A stretch of DNA of 64,000 nt from Paenibacillus soyae. Its GTDB lineage: Bacteria > Bacillota > Bacilli > Paenibacillales > Paenibacillaceae. A program made the position numbers and the translations under genes. Every line of letters starts with the position of its first letter. The first letter of the stretch is position 1. The DNA is taken from NCBI RefSeq assembly GCF_024623455.1, contig NZ_JANIPJ010000004.1, positions 248,001 to 312,000 of the forward strand. Reading direction: 5' to 3'. Below the pieces are notes generated by a model. The model was given only the letters and a program-made list of their open reading frames with translations, was not told the origin of the DNA and searched no databases. Shown here one piece after another: positions 1 through 8,695 of the stretch.

Positions 1-1601
1 TTCTCGTCGGAGGGCCGTCTTCCCAACCGGATGCTCTCCAGCGCTTCGTCGGAGAAGCCGGGGCCGGAATCCCGCACCGAAATGACGACAACCGGCTCTT
101 CGGCATGCTCCTCCAATGCCGCGTCGATCGTCACGTTGACCGAGTCGCTTGATCGAAGCGCGTGCTTGATCACATTTTCGGCGAAGGTCTGCAGCAGCAG
201 CGGCGGAATCTGCGTATCCCCGAGATAATCCGGCACATGGTAATCGCAGGTCAGCCGTTTCGGGAACCGGAGCTGCTGGATGCGCAGGAAGTTGCGCGTA
301 TGCTTCAGCTCCTCGCTAAGCAGGACGAGAGGCCGGTTGCTCTGCAGCATGTAACGGAAATAATGAACGAGGCACAACGTTAACTCCTGAATGAACCCAT
401 ACTGCTTCACTTGCGCCAGGTTATAGAGAATGTTGAGCGAATTCATAAAAAAATGCGGATTGATCTGCAGCTGCAAATGCTTCAGCTCCGCTCTCTGCTT
501 GCTGAGCTGCTCCTCGTACACGTTGATTTTCAGCTCTTCGATTTGGGAAATCATCTGATTGAACGTCTGGTTCACCAGCTGGAACTCGTCCGGAACGGTC
601 GAAACCTCCAGCTTCGCATGCAGATTGCCTTCCCCGAGCCGCCGCATCGCCTTTGTCATCTTCTGGAGCGGAAGCAGCAGCACCTTGCGCAGGAACCATA
701 GACTAAGCGGGAGCATAATGAGAGCGATCGCCACGACAATCCATGCCGCCCTGGACAAATAAGGGAGGTTCTCGAGGATGAGCTTATCCGGTACAACGGC
801 CGCCAGACTGAATTCGCCTTTGCTCGACGGCTCGCCTACGACGAGATAATTTTTGTCCTCGCCGGACAAATAATAACGGTCGAAGCCTTGCGTGAAGTCG
901 ATCTTCTCCTCCGCCAGCGGCCGGGTGCTGTAAAGCGGTTCGCCGGCTTCGCCTACGATAAGATTCGCACCCGTCTCGCCGGTCTGCATGACCTGAAGCG
1001 GCTTCAGCATCGATTCCGCCTTCACCCAAGCGCCGATGTAGATTCCGCTTTCCCCGAAAATCCGCAGAAGAACAGACTCTCCGTTCATCCGGTGCGCGGT
1101 CCACCCGGCGCTCAGATAGACAGGCTGCTCCGTGATAAGCTCCACCTGCTCCTTCAGCAAGCCGCGCGTCCGCACGAGCTCGTCGTAGCTCATCGGATAA
1201 CGAGCCGCCTCGACGATATCCTTGCGCGGCAAAGAATAAACGAAAAAACCGTCAATATAAGGATAAACGATCAGATCGGAGGCAATTCGGCGCGATATGG
1301 CGCTTTTCGCCATGACGTAATCATCCTCGGTCGCCGCTTCCCCGAGCGCGAGCATATTGTACTCCGACATCAGAAGTCCCATCATATGGCGCTCGGCCTC
1401 GGACAGCTGGTCGTCGATTTGCTTCATGTAGACGGAGACGAGGTTTTTGTTCGACACCGCCACTTGGTTATGAATGACGTTGACGCTGTAGGCGTTGTTA
1501 TATAACAACAAAATAATAAGCGGCAGAGTAATGCCCAAAAGGCCAAGCACGAGCTTGACCCGGATCGTCCTCCAAGGGATTTCGCGTAGCCTTCTTCTCA
1601 T
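1..1601 (-). CDS. YesM-type sensor histidine kinase, C-terminus cut by window edge
   Basis: Membrane sensor kinase of a two-component system, probably paired with a YesN/AraC response regulator. The frame is open from an ATG at 1601 to the window start, about 533 codons. Seen in order: a basic N-terminus; a membrane segment near residues 15-35; an extracellular sensor region of about 250 residues; a second membrane segment near 286-306; a HAMP-like linker; a HisKA_7TM/His_kinase motif with INPHFF, where the histidine near residue 383 is the likely phosphoacceptor; and an ATPase domain whose DSGPGFSDE motif lies at the edge. The ligand is unknown; relatives sense carbohydrate status. No partner regulator lies to its right; one could lie beyond the left edge. 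Confidence 0.9.
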   Translation of the reverse strand, partial: MRRRLREIPWRTIRVKLVLGLLGITLPLIILLLYNNAYSVNVIHNQVAVSNKNLVSVYMKQIDDQLSEAERHMMGLLMSEYNMLALGEAATEDDYVMAKSAISRRIASDLIVYPYIDGFFVYSLPRKDIVEAARYPMSYDELVRTRGLLKEQVELITEQPVYLSAGWTAHRMNGESVLLRIFGESGIYIGAWVKAESMLKPLQVMQTGETGANLIVGEAGEPLYSTRPLAEEKIDFTQGFDRYYLSGEDKNYLVVGEPSSKGEFSLAAVVPDKLILENLPYLSRAAWIVVAIALIMLPLSLWFLRKVLLLPLQKMTKAMRRLGEGNLHAKLEVSTVPDEFQLVNQTFNQMISQIEELKINVYEEQLSKQRAELKHLQLQINPHFFMNSLNILYNLAQVKQYGFIQELTLCLVHYFRYMLQSNRPLVLLSEELKHTRNFLRIQQLRFPKRLTCDYHVPDYLGDTQIPPLLLQTFAENVIKHALRSSDSVNVTIDAALEEHAEEPVVVISVRDSGPGFSDEALESIRLGRRPSDE

Positions 1602-1791
1602 GCGTGCACACCCTTTGCGATTATAGGAGTTAGGAGTTGGAAGTTTCCCCCTTCATCCTACCCCTTAGGCTCATTATGATCCACCCCGGAGACGACTATT
1701 CCATAGCGTTATAACGACTTTCCGCTTGCTTTGTCTTTTCTCCGCGAATAAAGAAATAGCGGATAATGTCGCATAATTATAGAGTTATTCG

Positions 1792-1819
1792 TCGCCAAAT
1801 TACACTTAATTTGCGGCGA
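1792..1819. promoter_or_regulatory. Inverted repeat upstream of the Gfo/Idh-AraC operon
   Basis: TCGCC and AAATT are mirrored by AATTT and GGCGA around an AT-rich centre. The element lies about 80 bp before the first gene of the plus-strand operon, which encodes its own AraC regulator, so it is a candidate operator. A nearby -10/-35 pair could not be assigned with confidence. Confidence 0.3.
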
Positions 1820-1900
1820 TAGTTATGTTACATTAACGGTGATGTCACAATATTAGAGTTATGCACCACTATTATGAAACGACATGGAGAGGCGATGCTC

Positions 1901-2890
1901 ATGATGAAGATCGGCATGATCAGTTATTGGCACGTGCATGCATGGGATTACACGAGGCAAGCGCAGGAGAATCCCGGGACGCAAGTAACCGCCGTGTGGG
2001 ACGAGATCCCATCCCGCGGCCGAGAGGCGGCGGAGAAGCTCGGCGTCCCCTATTTCTCGGATCTCGACGAAATGCTGTCCGGCGATCTCGTGGACGCGGT
2101 AATCGTGAACGCGCCTACGAACCGGCACGAGGAAGTGATGGTGAAAGCCGCGAAAGCGGGCAAGCATATTTTCACCGAGAAGGTAATCGCCCCTACGCTT
2201 CAAGAAGTCAACCGCATCCTGGCGGCCGTCGAGTCCGCAGGCGTCAAGCTGACGGTATCGCTGCCGCGATTGAACGACGGCTACACGCTTGCGATTCAAG
2301 AGCTACTGGAGCAAGGCGCGCTTGGCGGCATCACGCAAGTACGCGTCAGGCTGTCGCATAACGGCGCGATTGCACAGTGGCTTCCCGAGCATTTCTACGA
2401 TGCGGAGTCCTGCGGCGGCGGCGCGATGATCGACCTCGGCTGCCATCCGATGTACCTGACAAGGCTGTTCCTGGGAAGTCTCCCAACCCGCGTCGCTTCT
2501 ACCTACGGGTTCGTGACGGGCAAGGAAGTCGAGGATAATGCCGTCGCCCTGCTGACAGGGGCGGAAGGCGCCATCGGAATCGTGGAAGCCGGCTTCGTTA
2601 ATCCGCATTCTCCGTTCGCGATCGAGGTTCACGGAACAAAAGGCACATTAATGTACGGAACCCCGGAAGCGAAGCTTCTTTTTCGAAGGAATGAAGAGGA
2701 AGGCTGGCGCGCGGTGGATTTACCGGGGAATCAGGAGAGCGCTTTCGAGCAATGGGTCGGCCATGTCCGTAACGGAACGAACGCCGACGTGAACATTCAG
2801 CTCGCCAAGGAGCTAACTATGCTGATGGAAGCCTCCAACCGGTCGTTCCGCGAAGGAAAATCGATTGCGCTCGACGAATTGGAAGCGTAA
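1901..2890 (+). CDS. Gfo/Idh/MocA family NAD(P)-dependent oxidoreductase
   Basis: Cytoplasmic dehydrogenase acting on a sugar, inositol or related polyol; the substrate cannot be told from sequence. The N-terminal Rossmann fold starts at KIGMISYWHVHAWDY, where the usual GxGxxG loop is replaced by a variant. It is followed by the family's VNAPTNRHEE and KHIFTEK segments, the latter holding the EKP-like lysine region. A C-terminal alpha/beta domain has CGGGAMIDLGCHP. An upstream ATG at 1874 is in frame, but GGAGAGG at 1886-1892 gives good spacing to 1901 (1904 is also possible). It is first in an operon with an AraC regulator and a second family member. Confidence 0.85.
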   Translation: MMKIGMISYWHVHAWDYTRQAQENPGTQVTAVWDEIPSRGREAAEKLGVPYFSDLDEMLSGDLVDAVIVNAPTNRHEEVMVKAAKAGKHIFTEKVIAPTLQEVNRILAAVESAGVKLTVSLPRLNDGYTLAIQELLEQGALGGITQVRVRLSHNGAIAQWLPEHFYDAESCGGGAMIDLGCHPMYLTRLFLGSLPTRVASTYGFVTGKEVEDNAVALLTGAEGAIGIVEAGFVNPHSPFAIEVHGTKGTLMYGTPEAKLLFRRNEEEGWRAVDLPGNQESAFEQWVGHVRNGTNADVNIQLAKELTMLMEASNRSFREGKSIALDELEA

Positions 2891-2916
2891 GCGCGGACAA
2901 GAAAGGGGTTTTCTCC

Positions 2917-3864
2917 ATGACCTCCGTATGGGAATACGAGGAGATGCGGGAACGGCCGGACGCCTTGGAGCGATTGGATTTGCGAATCCGCTGGGGACCC
3001 TATGAGATCCAAGTGCTTCGGTTTCACTTAACGCAATTTCCTCCCGGCCATATGATCGCCTTTCACAAGCATGCGGAATTCGAGTTTCATTATATACCGA
3101 AGGGCAAAGGCAAGGTCATTCTCGTCGATCAGGAGTTCCCGCTGGGGGCCGGTCAGCTGTATTTGACGGGACCTGGCGTCCTGCATTATCAGGAAGCCGA
3201 TCGGCACGAAGCGATGGATGAGCTGTGTCTGCATCTTGACATCATAGAACGCGGCGAGGAGCAGACGGCGGATGACTGGGAACATGCGGAGGCCGTCGCC
3301 TGCGTGAAGAAGCTGATCGAGCTGCCGCTCGTTCCCGCGCAGGATTTGCATGAAGCCATGCCTTGTTTTCTGGAAGCCTACCGCGCTTGCTCCGCCGGCT
3401 ATTCCGGCAGCTACACGACGATCAAGCAAATCGTGATCCAAATCTTGCTTCGGACGGTCAGAGCCTACGACGCCGCGGGCAGCAGCGAACAGCTCCCGAC
3501 CAAAGACATGAAGAGCTACCGCTACGAGCTGGCGCTCGAATTTCTGAGAGCGAATTACGCGGAGACCGTCACGCTGGAGGATGTCGCGGAACGTCTATGG
3601 ATAAGCCCGCGCCAGCTGCAGAGACTGTTCAAGGAGCAGAGCCAAGGCCATTCCTTTACCCGAATATTGGAAGATACGCGGCTGGCTGCCGTATGCAGGG
3701 AGCTGACGGACACCGACTTGTCCATTGAGCAGATCGCCCTTCGCACCGGCTTCGCAACCGGCAACTATCTGCACGCCGTCTTCCGCAAGCGGTACGGCAT
3801 GACGCCGTCCGATTATCGCAAATCGAACCTATTAGGAGGAATAACCCATGTCCAAAACGTATAA
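2917..3864 (+). CDS. AraC family transcriptional regulator with N-terminal cupin
   Basis: DNA-binding regulator, likely local to this operon. Residues of roughly 40-110 form a cupin sensor domain (HKHAEFEFHYIPKGKG, then LGAGQLYLTGPGVLHY). The last 100 residues hold two helix-turn-helix motifs of the AraC type (TLEDVAERLWISPRQLQRLFKEQ and IEQIALRTGFATGNYLHAVFRKRYG). The length of 315 residues is normal. AAAGGGG precedes the ATG. Its 3' end overlaps the next gene by 17 bases, so translation is probably coupled. The effector is presumably the sugar handled by the flanking dehydrogenases, which is an inference from context only. Confidence 0.88.
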   Translation: MTSVWEYEEMRERPDALERLDLRIRWGPYEIQVLRFHLTQFPPGHMIAFHKHAEFEFHYIPKGKGKVILVDQEFPLGAGQLYLTGPGVLHYQEADRHEAMDELCLHLDIIERGEEQTADDWEHAEAVACVKKLIELPLVPAQDLHEAMPCFLEAYRACSAGYSGSYTTIKQIVIQILLRTVRAYDAAGSSEQLPTKDMKSYRYELALEFLRANYAETVTLEDVAERLWISPRQLQRLFKEQSQGHSFTRILEDTRLAAVCRELTDTDLSIEQIALRTGFATGNYLHAVFRKRYGMTPSDYRKSNLLGGITHVQNV

Positions 3865-4927
3865 AATCGCCATTATCGGCTGCGGCGGCATCGCGAACGG
3901 CAAGCATATGCCTTCCTTAAAAAAATTGAGCAACGTCGAAATGGCGGCCTTCTGCGACATCATTGAAGAAAAAGCCGTCAAAGCGGCCGAGCAATACGGC
4001 GGCGAAGGCGCCAAGGTTTATACCGACTACCGAGAAGCGCTGAACGACCCGTCTATCGACATCGTCCATGTGTGCACGCCGAACGATTCCCATGCGGAAA
4101 TCGCGATCGCGGCGCTCGAAGCCGGCAAACACGTCATGTGCGAGAAGCCGATGGCCAAGACAGCGGCGGAAGCGCAGCAGATGGTGGATGCCGTGAAGCG
4201 CACGGGCAAGAAGCTGACGATCGGCTACAATAACCGTTTCCGTTCGGACAGCCAGCATTTGAAGCAGATTTGCGAATCCGGCGAGCTCGGCGATATCTAT
4301 ATGGCTAAGGCTCATGCAATCCGCCGGCGCGCCGTGCCGACTTGGGGCGTATTCCTGGACGAAGAGAAGCAAGGCGGCGGCCCGCTCATCGATATCGGCA
4401 CGCATGCGCTTGATCTTACGCTGTGGATGATGAACAATTATAAGCCGAAGGTCGTGCTCGGCACCTCTTACCACAAGCTGTCCCAGCGCGAGAATGCCGC
4501 GAATGCATGGGGACCTTGGGATCCTGCTAAATTTACCGTTGAGGATTCGGCATTCGGCATGATCGTCATGGAAGACGGCGCGACCATTATTCTCGAATCC
4601 AGCTGGGCGCTGAACACCCTCGAGGTCGACGAAGCGAAATGCACGCTGTGCGGCACCGAAGGCGGCGCGGACATGAAGGGCGGATTGCGCATTAATGGCG
4701 AGCAGCACAGCCGCCTGTTTACGAAGGAAGTCGAGCTTAGCTCCGGCGGAGTAGCCTTCTACGACGGCGCTTCCGACAACGCTCCGGATCTGGAGATGAG
4801 AATGTGGATCCAAGCCATCGAAGAGGATAAGGACCCGGTCGTAACGCCGGAGCAAGCTTTCGTCGTGTCTCAAATTCTAGAGGCGATCTACGAGTCGTCG
4901 AAAACGGGCAAAGCGGTTTATTTGTAA
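3848..4927 (+). CDS. Gfo/Idh/MocA family oxidoreductase
   Basis: Second dehydrogenase of the operon, 359 residues. The N-terminus IAIIGCGGIANGKH carries the GxGGIA nucleotide-binding loop. HVCTPNDSH and the classic catalytic-lysine motif CEKPMAKTAAEA follow. The C-terminal half contains GGGPLIDIGTHALDL, a hallmark of the family. TAGGAGGA six bases before the ATG supports the start. It differs clearly from the first member (1901-2890), so the two probably act on successive intermediates rather than being a recent duplication. Substrate unknown. A strong terminator follows. Confidence 0.9.
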   Translation: MSKTYKIAIIGCGGIANGKHMPSLKKLSNVEMAAFCDIIEEKAVKAAEQYGGEGAKVYTDYREALNDPSIDIVHVCTPNDSHAEIAIAALEAGKHVMCEKPMAKTAAEAQQMVDAVKRTGKKLTIGYNNRFRSDSQHLKQICESGELGDIYMAKAHAIRRRAVPTWGVFLDEEKQGGGPLIDIGTHALDLTLWMMNNYKPKVVLGTSYHKLSQRENAANAWGPWDPAKFTVEDSAFGMIVMEDGATIILESSWALNTLEVDEAKCTLCGTEGGADMKGGLRINGEQHSRLFTKEVELSSGGVAFYDGASDNAPDLEMRMWIQAIEEDKDPVVTPEQAFVVSQILEAIYESSKTGKAVYL

Positions 4928-4952
4928 GGAAAAGCGCGCGTTTTGCCGATTT

Positions 4953-4998
4953 AAAAAAGCCTTTGAACCCGCATATGTGCGGATTCAAAGGCTTTTTT
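4953..4998 (+). terminator. Rho-independent terminator after the Gfo/Idh operon
   Basis: AAAAAAGCCTTTGAA and its complement TTCAAAGGCTTTTTT flank a short loop containing CCGCATATGTGCGG. A/T runs on both sides could let it work in either direction. Confidence 0.9.
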
Positions 4999-5044
4999 GC
5001 TAAATTTCACAACGGTTGAAAGAGTCTTCTCCAGCGCTGGATTC

Positions 5045-5376
5045 CACTATCCCCTCTGGTCAGGGTCTCCCAGATGCGCATGCGCCCCTCCGAGATCGTT
5101 TTGTTTCACTATCCCCTCAGGTCAGGGTCAACTAATGTGCAAACACACCCTTCGTTGACGTTTTGTTTCACTATCACCTCTGGTCAGGGCCACCTAATGT
5201 GCAAATACACCCTTCATTGACGCTTAGTTTCACTATCCCCTCTGGTCAGGGTCTCCTTAATGCGCATACGTGCACTCGTTGTCCTTTTGTTTCACTATCC
5301 CCAGAGATCAGGACCATCTAATTATGCATACGCACCCTTCTTAATCGTTTTATCTTCACTATCCCCTCTCATCAGG
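5045..5376 (+). repeat. Six tandem units of the 20-bp repeat CACTATCCC-N6-TCAGG
   Basis: Starts at 5045, 5107, 5169, 5231, 5293 and 5357, giving spacings of 62, 62, 62, 62 and 64 bp. The core is CACTATCCC, six variable bases (mostly CTCTGG), then TCAGG. The intervening 42 bp are themselves related from unit to unit (TAATGTGCAAA, ACACCCTTCGTTGACG, TTTTGTTT), so this is a minisatellite, not a CRISPR array. It fills much of the 726-bp gap between the convergent genes ending at 4927 and 5654. No ORF of note lies here. Confidence 0.9.
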
Positions 5377-5439
5377 TTGATGGGAGTTAAGATCATCTGA
5401 TTGATGCAGCTACTAGATAGGGATCACGTAACAAAAAGT

Positions 5440-5620
5440 CCTGAGCTAATGGGATAGTGTCCTTAAGAGCAATAAAGACCATGCAACGGGTTACCTGAGC
5501 TAATGGGATAGTGCCCTAAAGGCCAGTGAAGACCATACTAAGGTGCGCCTGAGTTCATGGGATAGTGCCGTAAAGCGCTGTGGAAACATACAACGGGTCA
5601 CCTGAGCTACAGAGATAGTG
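5440..5620 (-). repeat. Four inverted units of the same 20-bp repeat
   Basis: Copies read CCTGAG-N3-ATGGGATAGTG on the plus strand, at 5440, 5494, 5548 and 5601 (spacing 54, 54, 53 bp). Each is the reverse complement of the core in the array at 5045-5376. Their flanks differ from those units but match one another (CCNTAAAG, then GACCAT, then CAACGGGT). The last copy is degenerate (ACAGAGATAGTG). Confidence 0.88.
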
Positions 5621-5653
5621 CATTATGCGCGCTAAACTTGAAAATGAGCTAGC

Positions 5654-6568
5654 TTAGGCCTGGAACGCCTCTACCTCCGCGAGAGTCGGCATGCCGTCCT
5701 GGGCGCCGAACGTCTGGACGGAGAGGGATGCCGCCTTAACCGCGAGCTGAACAGCTTCTCCGAGCGAACGTCCTGTTGCTAACCCGTAAGCGAGAGCGGC
5801 GTTAAAGCAATCTCCCGCTCCTGTCGTATCCACGACGTTGACGCGCGACGCCGGCACGGTTTGCAGCCGGCCGTCCACCAGGAAGGAGCTTCCGCTCTCC
5901 CCGCGCGTCACGATGACCGTACAGCCGTAACGGCTACTCCAGTCCTGCAAGCTTCGCTCGAGTTCCTCCTCTGACCGCGGCTCACTGCCGTAGAGGAGCG
6001 TCCACTCCGATTCGTTCGGCGTCAAATAATCCGTTAAGCCCAGCAGCTGTTCCGGCAGCGCAGATGCAGGAGCCGGGTTCAGGATCGTCGAAGCTCCGGC
6101 TGCCTTGGCGATCTCGAAAGCCGCCGCCACCGACTCCATTGGAATCTCGAGCTGGGCCAGTACGATCTGCTGTTCCTGAAGAAGCCTTGCCTGCCGCTGC
6201 ACAAGATCCGCCGTGCACAAACCGTTAGCTCCCGACACCACGACGATGCAGTTGTCTTCCGGCGTATGGGAGATATGCGCGGTGCCCGTGCTTGTCCCCT
6301 CCAGCATCTCGATTGCCTCCAGGCTTACTCCGTTCCGTACCATCTGCTCCCTGATAGTGCTGCCGAATAAATCGGCTCCCACGCAGCCGATCAAGATCGT
6401 CTCCGCCGTCAGCCTGCTGCAAGCCAGCGCCTGGTTCGCTCCTTTGCCGCCCGGCACGTAATGCACCTCGTTACCGCCGATGGTCTCGCCGAGCCTCGGC
6501 AATCTCGGCATCGACACCACGATATCCATATTCAAGCTGCCCACAACCGCTATTCTAGGTTTCGTCAT
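5654..6568 (-). CDS. rbsK: Ribokinase
   Basis: PfkB-family sugar kinase that phosphorylates D-ribose (or another pentose or nucleoside) at O5 with ATP in the cytoplasm. Seen: an N-terminal VVGSLNMDIVV strand; the substrate loop PGGKGANQA near residues 39-47; NPAPA at 164-168; TPNESE; and the anion-hole/catalytic motif DTTGAGD at 247-253, with Asp253 as the expected base. The length of 304 residues is normal. It lies downstream of the GH2 gene on the same strand but behind a terminator and 258 bp, so it may have its own promoter. Ribokinase is the best call; another pentose kinase specificity is possible. Confidence 0.9.
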   Translation of the reverse strand: MTKPRIAVVGSLNMDIVVSMPRLPRLGETIGGNEVHYVPGGKGANQALACSRLTAETILIGCVGADLFGSTIREQMVRNGVSLEAIEMLEGTSTGTAHISHTPEDNCIVVVSGANGLCTADLVQRQARLLQEQQIVLAQLEIPMESVAAAFEIAKAAGASTILNPAPASALPEQLLGLTDYLTPNESEWTLLYGSEPRSEEELERSLQDWSSRYGCTVIVTRGESGSSFLVDGRLQTVPASRVNVVDTTGAGDCFNAALAYGLATGRSLGEAVQLAVKAASLSVQTFGAQDGMPTLAEVEAFQA

Positions 6569-6695
6569 CAGTCATTCTCCTCCGAACAATAAAGAACTTC
6601 CGAACCAATAACTCGCACGCTCATGCTGAATTGCCACTAGCATACGTTCGACAATGGCCGATATAAACCCTGCATGGAAACCATACTACGGGTCG

Positions 6696-6715
6696 CCTGA
6701 GTTCAAGGGATAGTG
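6696..6715 (-). repeat. Solitary copy of the 20-bp repeat upstream of rbsK
   Basis: CCTGAGTTCAAGGGATAGTG matches the inverted units at 5440-5620, including the flanks (CCATACTACGGGTCG before, TCGTAAAGGGCAG after). It sits about 130 bp upstream of rbsK and 40 bp from the GH2 terminator. Confidence 0.85.
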
Positions 6716-6756
6716 TCGTAAAGGGCAGCACCACTGCTCCTTCGCGACCCGACGGC

Positions 6757-6793
6757 AAAAAAGCGTCCAATCCCAGAACGGGATCGAACGCTT
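6757..6793 (-). terminator. Rho-independent terminator after the GH2 gene
   Basis: On the minus strand AAGCGTTCGATCCC pairs with GGGATTGGACGCTT (one internal mismatch) around a short loop and is followed by a run of six T. It separates rbsK from the glycoside hydrolase operon. Confidence 0.85.
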
Positions 6794-6826
6794 CCAATTA
6801 TCCGATTATTGCATGTGATCGGTCGA

Positions 6827-8638
6827 TTACTGAGCCACCTTCGCCTGAGGCGCCTGTTCGATCTTGGCCTTCTGTCCTTCTAGCACCGGCGTTTTGCCTT
6901 CGTTGACGGCTTTGATTACCTCGAGCGGAAGCTTCGGCTTGCGGTCGAAGGTGAGCAGACCGTTAATTTCCTGCTCCACATCCGTTAATTGCGTATAGCA
7001 ATAGCCTTGAATCGCCTTGGACTGAATGATCGGCTGCACGACATCGAGCAGCCTTCGCAGGAAATCTTCCTCGTCCGCCGCAGCCGAATACCCCCAGCCT
7101 GCCGAGTCGCCCTTGCGGAAGGAGATTCCCCCGAATTCGGAGAGATGAACCGGCTCGCCGTTGTAAGGGTAACCCGGAACGTAGATCCATCGGTTTTGCG
7201 CGATGCTGTCTACGGCGGACCTTGCCGTCGCGTAACGCTCCGCAAGCACCTCTCGCCGCCATTCGTAATCGTGAATCGTCGCGATGTCGGATTTCGTGTG
7301 CTCCCACCCATCATTCGATAACACTAACCGGGTGGCGTCCAGCGATTTCGTCAAATAATACATCGCCAGCGTATGCTCCTGCTGCCGCTTGTCGATCAGC
7401 ATGTTCGGGACGCCCCAGCTTTCGTTGATCGGCAGCCAGACGACAATGCATGGATGGTTGTAATCGCGCTTTACGGCTTCTTGCCATTCCTGCGTGATGC
7501 GTCGCACGTACGTTTCGGAGAATTGATAGGCGTTCGCCATCTCTCCCCAAACAAGCAAGCCCAGCTTGTCGCACCAATAGAGATAACGGGGATCCTCGAT
7601 CTTCTGATGCTTGCGAGCGCCGTTAAAGCCCATAGCTTTGGTCAGCTCCACGTCGCGGCGCAGCTCGTCGTCCGAAGCGGCCGTCAGAAGCCCCCCAGGG
7701 AAGTAGCCCTGATCGAGCACCAGCTTCATGTAATAAGGACGATTGTTTAGGCAGACCTTGCCGTCCTCGATCGATATTTTGCGCATGCCGAAGTAGGTGT
7801 CGACCTCATCCAGCAGCGCGCTCCCATCGTATAGCCGAAGCGTCATATCGTACAAATTCGGCTTCTCGGGCGACCACCAGCGGCCAAGACCGTGATCGTT
7901 AAAATCATGGAGCTTGATCGTCCGGGATTCCTCTTCTCCGTTCAGAGCGAACAGATCCTCCGATACGGGCTCCCCCTGGAACGTGATGGAGAGCTTTAGC
8001 AGTAGTCCCTTCTTCCAGCCTTCCGTGAAGACGCGAACGCCGATCTCGTTGCGGTCGATATCGGGGGTCAGCATCGTTCTCTCGATGTAGGAGCCGGTGA
8101 CGGCTTCCAACCATACGGTCTGCCATATGCCCGTCGTCCGCGTGTAGAACACCATCTCGGACTGTTCCTTCCAGTACTGCTTGCCACGAGGAAGCGTCAC
8201 GTCTTTACTGTAGTCCTTCGCTCTGACGACGATCTCGTTCTCTCCCTCGCGGGCAACCGTCGTGATCTCCGCCGTGAACGGCGTATGTCCTCCTTCGTGG
8301 TAAGCGACGAGATGCCCGTTCACCCATACCCATGCCGCATAGTCGACTGCTCCGAAATGAAGCAGAAGCCGCTTGCCCGCATAGGCTTCCGGCATCTGGA
8401 ACGTCCTGCGGTACCAGACCAGATCATGTATCTCTTTCTCTCCGATTCCGCTGAGCTCGCTTTGGTAGCAGAAGGGCACTTGTATCGTGCGCTCGAAGCT
8501 GCGTCCCGTATGCCACCCGTCGCGCGCGCCTTCGTCCGAATCGTCGTACCGGAATTCCCAGCTGCCGTTAAGATTAAGCCATTCCCGCCTCTCGAACTGC
8601 GGGCGGGGGTATGCGCTCTCCAAGATGGTTTCCTTCAT
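6827..8638 (-). CDS. Glycoside hydrolase family 2 (beta-galactosidase/beta-glucuronidase type)
   Basis: Retaining exo-glycosidase, cytoplasmic since no signal peptide is seen. Domain order: jelly-roll sugar-binding domain (residues 10-175), immunoglobulin-like domain (180-280), TIM barrel (285-590). The acid/base is probably Glu406 in WLPINESWG and the nucleophile Glu501 in VHLSEFGG. At 603 residues it is a short GH2, without the C-terminal domains of LacZ. The substrate could be a beta-galactoside, beta-glucuronide or an arabino-linked oligosaccharide. It is the last gene before the terminator of an operon supplying a surface GH43 and an importer, so it likely hydrolyses imported oligosaccharides. 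Confidence 0.88.
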   Translation of the reverse strand: MKETILESAYPRPQFERREWLNLNGSWEFRYDDSDEGARDGWHTGRSFERTIQVPFCYQSELSGIGEKEIHDLVWYRRTFQMPEAYAGKRLLLHFGAVDYAAWVWVNGHLVAYHEGGHTPFTAEITTVAREGENEIVVRAKDYSKDVTLPRGKQYWKEQSEMVFYTRTTGIWQTVWLEAVTGSYIERTMLTPDIDRNEIGVRVFTEGWKKGLLLKLSITFQGEPVSEDLFALNGEEESRTIKLHDFNDHGLGRWWSPEKPNLYDMTLRLYDGSALLDEVDTYFGMRKISIEDGKVCLNNRPYYMKLVLDQGYFPGGLLTAASDDELRRDVELTKAMGFNGARKHQKIEDPRYLYWCDKLGLLVWGEMANAYQFSETYVRRITQEWQEAVKRDYNHPCIVVWLPINESWGVPNMLIDKRQQEHTLAMYYLTKSLDATRLVLSNDGWEHTKSDIATIHDYEWRREVLAERYATARSAVDSIAQNRWIYVPGYPYNGEPVHLSEFGGISFRKGDSAGWGYSAAADEEDFLRRLLDVVQPIIQSKAIQGYCYTQLTDVEQEINGLLTFDRKPKLPLEVIKAVNEGKTPVLEGQKAKIEQAPQAKVAQ

Positions 8639-8695
8639 ATTCTCTTCTCCTAGCCGATCCTAACGATCGTGTTGTATATTCTTTTTCTGTTTGCT

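Noticed and set aside
5045..5376. CRISPR array
   Set aside because: Period is regular and repeats are 20 bp, but the 42-bp intervals are related to each other and no cas gene is present. It is a minisatellite.
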